Positions 24,430 through 30,629 of a stretch of DNA of 30,629 nucleotides are shown piece after piece. The notes beneath the pieces were generated by a model. The model did not search any database and was not told the DNA's origin. It was given only the letters and a program-made list of their open reading frames with translations. Origin of the DNA: JABZIP01 sp052173355 (GTDB lineage Bacteria; Bacillota; Clostridia; Peptostreptococcales; Anaerovoracaceae); the NCBI GenBank assembly GCA_052173355.1, contig JBQMYS010000008.1, forward strand, positions 1 through 30,629, given 5' to 3'. Both the position numbers and the translations under genes were made by a program. Position 1 is the first letter of the stretch; each line of letters begins with the position of its first letter.

Positions 24430-25838
24430 TACTTCCCCCTTATTTTACAAACTTTAAATATATAGGAAACATCCACGTCTTTTTCCCCTTTGCGCTTTTT
24501 TGTTACCGCTTCCAATATATCTTCAAATACTTTTGCAGTAATAGGATACTTGTAAACCATAAATGCGGATATTAACATAAATATGCCGGGAATCAACATA
24601 AAACCGTTTTTCAGCCAATCAAGGGTAAGTTCACTTTGCAGTTGCACTTCGCCGTTGAATCCTGAAAATTTCAGCATTTGACCCAACATAAAAAGTCCCA
24701 ATGCTTCCGAAAGAGACTCTGAAATAGCTTGAAATGAAACTATTGCACCTTGCCTTTGCACACCGTTTACAAGTTCATCAAGTTCGCATATATCATAAAA
24801 CATTGCCGGCATCATCTGCCAATAACATACCGCTCCCAGTCCGAAAGCTACAAGCATAAGTGATGCACTAAAAAAAGTCGTAACACCTATTATGTGTAAC
24901 AGCACCATCGTTATACCGCAGATGCTCATCCCTACTACAAATTGCGTTCGCTTGTCATATCTTGAAGAAAAATATGACATTATAGGTAAAAATATAAATC
25001 CTGCAAATGGCTCTACCGCCATCAATATACTTATCTGAACTCCGGAAAGTCCCATATTGTATGTATAATAATAAAGTCTATCCGCCACAAATACCGTATT
25101 TGCGATTAAATATGCAACTGCTGAAATTAGCAAAAAATTAAACGGCATCAATTTTTTTAACGTTACAAATGATTTCAGCGTACTCTCACTACCCTTGGAA
25201 ACTACTTGCGTAATTTCACCTTTTGACTTTATAGCAAGGCTTCCCGCCATCAATACAAATACAACTATCGCAGCAACCAAAACTGCTGTAAACTGCCATG
25301 CCTGCCCTGTAGTACTTCCGGACATTTCGAACTTCTCGACCAGAACTGACGGTAGCACAACTCCAACAGCCATTCCAAAAGTGTTTCCGGCATACGCAAA
25401 TCCTCTTAATTTAACACGTTCACCGTAATCTTCGCTAAGTTCGGCTCCCCATGCAAGTAAAGGTATAAAAAATGACGAAAAACCCGTCCAAAACAGGAGG
25501 GTCATTACAAAATAATATGTATTCTTTATGCATGCGCTTCCACTAATTTGAGTAAACAAAAGAACCGTAACGATACCCATGGGAATCGCCGCAAGCAATA
25601 TAAAAATTCTTCTCTTACCGAAACCGCAACGTATATTATCAGAAATATGCCCTATAAACGCAGAACATATCGAATCCCACACAGCACCAAAAGCAGCAAT
25701 GAAACCTGCAACCGTAGGTGCAAGTCCCACCACTGTTGTTGTAAAAAATAAAAAGAATGTTCCAAACATAAAATACAAGCATTGATCTGCTATGGACATC
25801 AATCCATATGCCGTTTTAGTTCTTAATGAAAGCTTCAT
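24429..25838 (-). CDS. GPH-family sugar:cation symporter (MelB-like MFS_2)
   Basis: A 469-residue transporter of the glycoside-pentoside-hexuronide:cation family. The start MKLSLRTKTAYGLMSIADQCLYFMFGTFFLFFTT and the loop DSICSAFIGHISDNIRCGFGKRRIFILLAAIP (about residues 55-86) with a conserved Asp and a GKRR motif are typical of MelB/MFS_2 proteins. About 12 helices are visible. The sugar and coupling ion cannot be predicted. It sits inside the dnaK operon between dnaJ and prmA. Its ATG overlaps the dnaJ TGA (ATGA), and its TAA overlaps the prmA ATG. Both ends are thus fused into the operon, which is not the usual arrangement. Confidence 0.88.
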   Translation of the reverse strand: MKLSLRTKTAYGLMSIADQCLYFMFGTFFLFFTTTVVGLAPTVAGFIAAFGAVWDSICSAFIGHISDNIRCGFGKRRIFILLAAIPMGIVTVLLFTQISGSACIKNTYYFVMTLLFWTGFSSFFIPLLAWGAELSEDYGERVKLRGFAYAGNTFGMAVGVVLPSVLVEKFEMSGSTTGQAWQFTAVLVAAIVVFVLMAGSLAIKSKGEITQVVSKGSESTLKSFVTLKKLMPFNFLLISAVAYLIANTVFVADRLYYYTYNMGLSGVQISILMAVEPFAGFIFLPIMSYFSSRYDKRTQFVVGMSICGITMVLLHIIGVTTFFSASLMLVAFGLGAVCYWQMMPAMFYDICELDELVNGVQRQGAIVSFQAISESLSEALGLFMLGQMLKFSGFNGEVQLQSELTLDWLKNGFMLIPGIFMLISAFMVYKYPITAKVFEDILEAVTKKRKGEKDVDVSYIFKVCKIRGK

Positions 25839-26992
25839 TTAAACAATTCCCTCATAATTTCAAAGAAATTCTTTTTCTTTCCGAAGTTATCATCTCCAAG
25901 TGACTCCTCAAAAGCTTTCAGCTTCTTCTTTTGATCTGCACTCAACTTTGTTGGAATTTCTATGTTGACACGAACATACAAATCGCCGAGTCTTGAGTTT
26001 TTAATGCCACGTATTCCCTTACCTTTAAGCCTGAAAACCGTACCGCTTTGGGTGCCCGCAGGCACTTTATATGCAACAGTTTCAGTCAATGTAGGTACTT
26101 TAAGTTCATCTCCCATAGCCGCTTGTGCGTAGCTTATAGGATATTCCAACCACAAATCCTGACCATCTCTTTTAAACAGCTTGTGCGGTTTAACTCTTAT
26201 GACGATATACAAATCTCCGTTCGGACCGCCGTTTGAACTTGGTTCTCCTTGACCTCTTATGGATATGACAGAACCGTTATCTACACCTGCCGGCACCTCT
26301 ATGCTGAGTTTTACCGTCTTTCTTACCTTTCCGCTGCCACTGCATTCCGAACATGGTGTTTCTATTACGCTGCCGCTCCCATGACAGTGCGGACAAGCAC
26401 TTACACTCTGAAATGTACCGAGTACAGTTCTTTGTGTAGTTCTGACCTCTCCGCTACCGTTACAGTTCGGGCAGGTTTTCTTTGAAGTTCCCGCAGCGGC
26501 TCCGCTACCGTTACACTTTTCACAAGATACAAATTTATTTAAATGAATTTCTCTTTTAACACCGAACACCGCTTCTTGAAATTCGATAGTAATCTCTTGT
26601 TGCAGATCACGACCTTTAGTAGGCGCATTCCTGCTACTTCTTCTACCGCTTGAAAATCCTCCGCCAAACATATCTCCGAACATATCGAATATGTCTTCCA
26701 TGCCCGAAAATCCGCCTGCTCCAAATCCTCCGAAGCCGGCTCCTCCTCCGAAGCCGGCATTCGGATCTACCCCTGCGTGTCCGTATTTATCATATTTGCT
26801 TTTTTTATCCGAATCAGAAAGAACCGCGTACGCTTCATTTATTTCTTTAAACTTTTCCTCAGCTTCCTTATTGTTCGGATTTTTGTCCGGATGGTATTTC
26901 ATAGCCAGCTTTCGAAATGCACTTTTTATTTCGTCATCACTTGCTCCTTTTTTAATACCCAGGACTTCATAATAATCTCGCTTATCTGCCAT
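25835..26992 (-). CDS. dnaJ: Chaperone protein DnaJ
   Basis: A 385-residue type I J-protein. The J domain carries HPD at residues 34-36. A Gly/Phe-rich linker spans about 75-125. The zinc-finger region has four CxxCxGxG repeats (CEKCNGSG, CPNCNGSG, CPHCHGSG, CSECSGSG). The C-terminal substrate-binding domains and dimerisation tail follow. It stimulates DnaK ATPase and delivers unfolded clients. The ATG lies 12 bp after the dnaK stop with only a weak AGAAGA upstream, so coupling to dnaK translation is likely. Confidence 0.97.
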   Translation of the reverse strand: MADKRDYYEVLGIKKGASDDEIKSAFRKLAMKYHPDKNPNNKEAEEKFKEINEAYAVLSDSDKKSKYDKYGHAGVDPNAGFGGGAGFGGFGAGGFSGMEDIFDMFGDMFGGGFSSGRRSSRNAPTKGRDLQQEITIEFQEAVFGVKREIHLNKFVSCEKCNGSGAAAGTSKKTCPNCNGSGEVRTTQRTVLGTFQSVSACPHCHGSGSVIETPCSECSGSGKVRKTVKLSIEVPAGVDNGSVISIRGQGEPSSNGGPNGDLYIVIRVKPHKLFKRDGQDLWLEYPISYAQAAMGDELKVPTLTETVAYKVPAGTQSGTVFRLKGKGIRGIKNSRLGDLYVRVNIEIPTKLSADQKKKLKAFEESLGDDNFGKKKNFFEIMRELFK

Positions 26993-27004
26993 TTTTCAAT
27001 CTTC

Positions 27005-28855
27005 TTAATCTACTACTTCATAATCTGCATCAACTACATTGTCATGCGCAGGCTCTGAATTTTGCGCACCTGCTGCACCGGCATCAAATCCTGCCGCACC
27101 TTGATTTTGCTGTGCCTGCTGTGCCTGCTCGTACAATTTTGATGAAATCGCATGGAATTTTTCCGTCAACTTTTCAGTTTTTGTTTTTATTTCATCCACA
27201 TTGTTTCCTTCCAAAGCTTTCTTCAAATCGTCCTTAGCCTCATTGATGCTGTTCTTTTCATCTTCAGATATAGAAGCTCCCAAGCTTGCCAAATTCTTTT
27301 CAGTTTCATAAACAAGGCTCTCTGCTCTATTTTTAACTTCAATTTCTTCTTTCTTCTTTTTATCTTCTTCCGCATACTGCGCAGCTTCTTTTACTTTCGC
27401 ATTGATTTCTTCTTCGGAAAGCGTATTTGAAGATGTAATTGTAATTCTCTGCTCCTGTCCTGTACCCAGATCTTTAGCACTTACATTAACTATTCCGTTT
27501 GAATCTATATCAAATGTAACTTCAATCTGAGGAATTCCACGTGGTGCAGGCGGTATGCCGGATAGTTGGAATCTTCCCAAAGTAGTGTTTCCTGCCGCCA
27601 TCTCTCTTTCACCTTGCATTACATGAATATCCACCGCAGTTTGATTGTCCGCCGCAGTTGAGAATACCTGACTTTTCTTTGTTGGAATTGTCGTGTTTCT
27701 CTCAATCAGCTTAGTTGCAACACCACCCAATGTTTCGATTGAAAGCGAAAGCGGTGTTACGTCAAGCAATAATACATCATTTACTTCTCCCGTTAGAACT
27801 CCCGCCTGAACCGCAGCCCCTACAGCTACACATTCATCAGGGTTAATACCCTTGAACGGTTCTTTTCCCGTTACCTTTTTTACAGCTTCCTGCACTGCCG
27901 GTATTCTTGTCGAACCTCCTACAAGTATTACTTTTTCAATATCCGAATTTGTAACCTTCGCATCAGCCATAGCCTTTTGCATAGGCTCTATAGTCCTATT
28001 TACCAAATCCGCAGTTAACTGTTCGAACTTTGCTCTTGTAATATCCATATCCATATGGAGCGGTCCTTCTGCAGTAACAGTTATGAACGGAAGATTTACA
28101 TTTGCCGTCTGTGCACTCGATAGTTCTTTCTTAGCCTTTTCAGCCGCTTCTTTAAGTCTTTGATGCGCCATTTTATCTGTTCTTAGATCTATGCCATGCT
28201 CTTTTGCGAATGTGTCTGCCATGAAGTCGATCAAAACTTTATCAAAATTATCTCCACCAAGCTTTGTATCTCCATTTGTAGCAAGCACTTCGAACACTCC
28301 ATCTCCCAAATCCAATATGGATACGTCGAATGTACCTCCACCCAAATCATATACCAAAATTTTATGATGTGCGGTATCTTTGTCAAGTCCATACGCAAGT
28401 GACGCCGCAGTAGGCTCATTTATAATTCTTTTTACGTCAAGCCCCGCGATTTTACCCGCATCTTTTGTCGCCTGTTTCTGTGAATCCGTAAAATATGCAG
28501 GAACCGTTATTACAGCTTCTGTAACCTTTTGTCCCAAATAGCTTTCAGCATCAGCTTTCAGTTTTGAAAGTATCATTGCTGAAATATCCTGCGGAGTATA
28601 ACTTTTTCCATCTATATCTATTTTGTAATTTGTACCCATATGAGTTTTTATGGAAGATATTGTTCTGTCCGGATTTGTTATTGCCTGCCTTTTCGCAGTT
28701 TCTCCAACAAGTCTTTCTCCACCTTTTGTGAATCCTACTACTGAAGGTGTCGTTCTGTTTCCTTCTGCGTTTGCTATAACTACCGGTTCTCCGCCTTCAA
28801 GCACCGATACACAAGAGTTTGTTGTTCCTAAATCTATTCCTATCACTTTTCCCAT
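27005..28855 (-). CDS. dnaK: Chaperone protein DnaK (Hsp70)
   Basis: A 616-residue Hsp70. The nucleotide-binding domain contains GIDLGTTNSCVSV (residues 5-17), VYDLGGGTFDVSILDLG and VILVGGSTRIPAVQ. The interdomain linker is DVLLLDVTPLSLSIET. The substrate-binding domain and the lid follow, and the protein ends in a Gln/Gly/Ala-rich tail with VVDADYEVVD. As in other Gram-positive DnaK proteins, the nucleotide-binding domain is shorter than in E. coli. The ATG follows AGGAGG. grpE is 12 bp upstream. Confidence 0.98.
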   Translation of the reverse strand: MGKVIGIDLGTTNSCVSVLEGGEPVVIANAEGNRTTPSVVGFTKGGERLVGETAKRQAITNPDRTISSIKTHMGTNYKIDIDGKSYTPQDISAMILSKLKADAESYLGQKVTEAVITVPAYFTDSQKQATKDAGKIAGLDVKRIINEPTAASLAYGLDKDTAHHKILVYDLGGGTFDVSILDLGDGVFEVLATNGDTKLGGDNFDKVLIDFMADTFAKEHGIDLRTDKMAHQRLKEAAEKAKKELSSAQTANVNLPFITVTAEGPLHMDMDITRAKFEQLTADLVNRTIEPMQKAMADAKVTNSDIEKVILVGGSTRIPAVQEAVKKVTGKEPFKGINPDECVAVGAAVQAGVLTGEVNDVLLLDVTPLSLSIETLGGVATKLIERNTTIPTKKSQVFSTAADNQTAVDIHVMQGEREMAAGNTTLGRFQLSGIPPAPRGIPQIEVTFDIDSNGIVNVSAKDLGTGQEQRITITSSNTLSEEEINAKVKEAAQYAEEDKKKKEEIEVKNRAESLVYETEKNLASLGASISEDEKNSINEAKDDLKKALEGNNVDEIKTKTEKLTEKFHAISSKLYEQAQQAQQNQGAAGFDAGAAGAQNSEPAHDNVVDADYEVVD

Positions 28856-28867
28856 TTTATTTACCTC

Positions 28868-29356
28868 CTAATTTGCAACCTTTACCATGGCTACTCTTAT
28901 TACTTTTCCATTTAATTTATAACCTTTTTGCAATACGAAGCTTACCTTTCCGCTATCGTATTCATCGCTGTCTTGCGTAGCAACAGCTGAGTGAATATTC
29001 GGATCAAATTCCATGCCGAGCGACTCTATTTCTTCAAGTCCGTTTTTAGTTAATATATCAAGCAGCAATTTAAATATGTTTGCCATTCCTTCTTTATACT
29101 TTTCATCCTGACACTCGCTTTCAAGCGCTCGTTCAAAATTATCCAAAATGGAAAGGAGCTCTTTTGCAATACTTTCATTTGCGAAAGAATAAATTTCGCT
29201 CTTTTCCTTTTCCACTCTTTTTTTGTAATTCTGAAAATCTGCCAATAGCCTCAAATATTTCGTGTCATCTGCACTTTCCTCAGCTTCTTCATTGTCCGCT
29301 GCATCTTCTTCGCAAATTTCTTCTTTCAATTCCTCATCTACAATCTTGTCCTTCAT
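28868..29356 (-). CDS. grpE: Nucleotide exchange factor GrpE
   Basis: A 162-residue DnaK nucleotide exchange factor. The N-terminus (about 1-35) is acidic, followed by a long coiled coil (about 35-95) and the C-terminal beta domain with SLGMEFDPNIHSAVATQDSDEYDSGKVSFVLQKGYKLNGKVIRVAMVKVAN. The ATG at 29354-29356 is chosen over an adjacent TTG one codon upstream; AAGGAAG precedes it at normal spacing. It lies 24 bp after hrcA. Confidence 0.97.
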   Translation of the reverse strand: MKDKIVDEELKEEICEEDAADNEEAEESADDTKYLRLLADFQNYKKRVEKEKSEIYSFANESIAKELLSILDNFERALESECQDEKYKEGMANIFKLLLDILTKNGLEEIESLGMEFDPNIHSAVATQDSDEYDSGKVSFVLQKGYKLNGKVIRVAMVKVAN

Positions 29357-29380
29357 CAAAGCTTCCTTTCATTACCTATG

Positions 29381-30442
29381 TCATATATCATCATCAAATT
29401 GTTCTTGCGGCAAATTTTTCGACAACTTAAACGTGTTGTTCAAATTTTCGGTCATATACTCTATTACGGAAGTGACCTCGTCATATTTCATTCTGGTAGG
29501 TCCTATCACTCCAATTTTTCCAACAAGTTTGCCATCTATATGATAGCTTGCGGTTATCAAGCTGCAATCCTGCATCAAATCATCTGAATTTTCCTCGCCT
29601 ATCGTTATTATTACACCGCCATCTCTATTGATAAGCTTTTTTGTAAAGTCCTCTTTTTTATCCAGAATTTCTAAAAAATCTCTGGCTTTTTCAATGTTTG
29701 TATACTCAGGTATAGAAAATATATTTTTCAAACCGTCCATATATAAATTGACATTAAGCATACTCTCAAGAGTTTTTACAAAATTCGGCATTATACTTTT
29801 TGCAAGTGCATTCATAGCTACAATATCGGTTTCAAAATTTTCAATTATATCCGCTTTAAGAACTTCACTTACCGTCTTTCCTCTAAAATTATAAGTTAAG
29901 TTTTTGGAAAGAATCTCAAGCCCTTCATCAGTATAAGGAACTGTCAATTTCAATGCCGTATTGGAAACTTTGCCGCTTTGCGCAACTATCATCATAACAA
30001 CAGTATCCTCATCAACAGGTAAAACATTTATATACTTTAACCTGTCCTCCTGCTGATTTGGTGTCATCGCAAACGAAGTCAAATTCGTAATTTCGGAAAG
30101 CAAACTTGCCGCGTGCTGTATGGTCTGCTCAAATTCCAAAATATCACTTTGCAACTTTTGCGATATTTCTCGCTTCGCTTCTGTTGAAAGTTCTCTTTTT
30201 TCCATCAGCTCATTTACATAAAGTCTGTAAGCTTTATCAGAAGGAACTCTCCCCGAAGAAGTGTGTATATGAGAAAGGTATCCCATATCTTCCAAATCCG
30301 ACATTTCATTTCTGATAGTCGCAGGGCTGACACCAAGATTGTACTTTTTCGATAATGCTCTGGAGCCTACCGGTTCGCCTGTTTTAATGAAGTCACCTAT
30401 GATAGCCTGCAATATCTGAAGCTTTCGTTCACTTAAATCCAT
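29381..30442 (-). CDS. hrcA: Heat-inducible transcription repressor HrcA
   Basis: A 353-residue repressor that binds CIRCE elements and needs GroEL for activity in studied species. The N-terminal winged helix (RKLQILQAIIGDFIKTGEPVGSRALSKKYNLGVSPATIRNEMSDLEDMGYL, about residues 6-56) is followed by the SSGRVPSDKAYRLYV motif and the GAF-like and dimerisation regions. The length is near the usual 340-350. The only in-frame start is the ATG at 30440-30442, which sits 13 nt from the GGGAGG site. Another ATG in a different frame is better placed. It represses its own operon through the CIRCE element upstream. Confidence 0.97.
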   Translation of the reverse strand: MDLSERKLQILQAIIGDFIKTGEPVGSRALSKKYNLGVSPATIRNEMSDLEDMGYLSHIHTSSGRVPSDKAYRLYVNELMEKRELSTEAKREISQKLQSDILEFEQTIQHAASLLSEITNLTSFAMTPNQQEDRLKYINVLPVDEDTVVMMIVAQSGKVSNTALKLTVPYTDEGLEILSKNLTYNFRGKTVSEVLKADIIENFETDIVAMNALAKSIMPNFVKTLESMLNVNLYMDGLKNIFSIPEYTNIEKARDFLEILDKKEDFTKKLINRDGGVIITIGEENSDDLMQDCSLITASYHIDGKLVGKIGVIGPTRMKYDEVTSVIEYMTENLNNTFKLSKNLPQEQFDDDI

Positions 30443-30480
30443 AACTCATATTACACCTCCCGTCTTTTTATTTTGTTTTT

Positions 30481-30509
30481 GTTAGCACTCTGTATCGACG
30501 AGTGCTAAC
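30481..30509. promoter_or_regulatory. CIRCE operator (HrcA binding site)
   Basis: TTAGCACTC (30482-30490), a 9-nt spacer, then GAGTGCTAA (30500-30508): a perfect match to the CIRCE consensus, extended by one G-C pair. It lies just downstream of the promoter, in the 5' leader of hrcA, as in Bacillus. Confidence 0.97.
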
Positions 30510-30518
30510 GTTAATATA

Positions 30519-30547
30519 AATGTACCACCATTAAAGATAATTGTCAA
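30519..30547 (-). promoter_or_regulatory. Promoter of the hrcA-grpE-dnaK-dnaJ operon
   Basis: A perfect -35 TTGACA (30542-30547) and a -10 TACATT (30519-30524) are 17 bp apart. Transcription would start near 30512, immediately before the CIRCE element, consistent with SigA-dependent transcription repressed by HrcA. Confidence 0.8.
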
Positions 30548-30629
30548 CACTTTTTTTGAATTTTTTTATCTTTTTTTCTATGATTGTCAAACATATGTGA
30601 CAAAGCCTCCGGTAAAAGTTTAAACTACA

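Overview
The window is AT-rich bacterial chromosome from a Gram-positive anaerobe of the Bacillota, most likely class Clostridia. The evidence is the hrcA-grpE-dnaK-dnaJ-prmA-rsmE order under a perfect CIRCE element, strong AGGAGG ribosome binding sites, CCA-encoded tRNA genes in one cluster, a lipoprotein-type solute-binding protein, a GT4 diacylglycerol-type glucosyltransferase and a stand-alone phosphotransacetylase. The species cannot be named from the sequence. I see no phage, insertion sequence or CRISPR array. The DNA reads as core genome with a few accessory transporters.

Layout. 1-3100: a YfcC-family carrier (minus strand) diverges from an MFS transporter (plus). 3108-3864: a strong promoter, seven tRNA genes (Met, Val, Asp, His, Gln-CTG, Cys, Glu-CTC) and a long two-way terminator shared with the convergent pta. 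3883-6256 (minus): pta, a NimA-like flavin/PNPOx-fold protein and an SseB-domain protein. 6389-11800 (minus): a nikABCDE-type ABC importer behind a leader that folds like a cobalamin riboswitch with its own terminator, with a 10-8-10 inverted repeat over the promoter -35 box. 11921-13132 (plus): a glycosyltransferase that converges on tex. 13136-20518 (minus): corC-like gene, secA, prfB (with the programmed +1 frameshift) and tex, tightly spaced and probably one operon. 20610-22163 (minus): a membrane diguanylate cyclase with its own candidate promoter and a clear terminator, then a small GNAT acetyltransferase gene upstream. 22770-30547 (minus): the heat-shock operon hrcA-grpE-dnaK-dnaJ, a GPH-family sugar:cation symporter inserted with overlapping junctions, then prmA and rsmE.

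How the parts work together. The heat-shock operon couples the DnaK chaperone machine to its repressor HrcA and to two translation-related methyltransferases. The corC-secA-prfB-tex run joins protein export, translation termination and a transcription accessory factor. The most informative regulatory signal is the cobalamin-riboswitch-like leader on the nickel-type importer. It argues that this importer supplies cobalt for B12 synthesis, or is at least shut off by B12, rather than simply supplying nickel. This is an inference from RNA motifs and homology and has not been tested.
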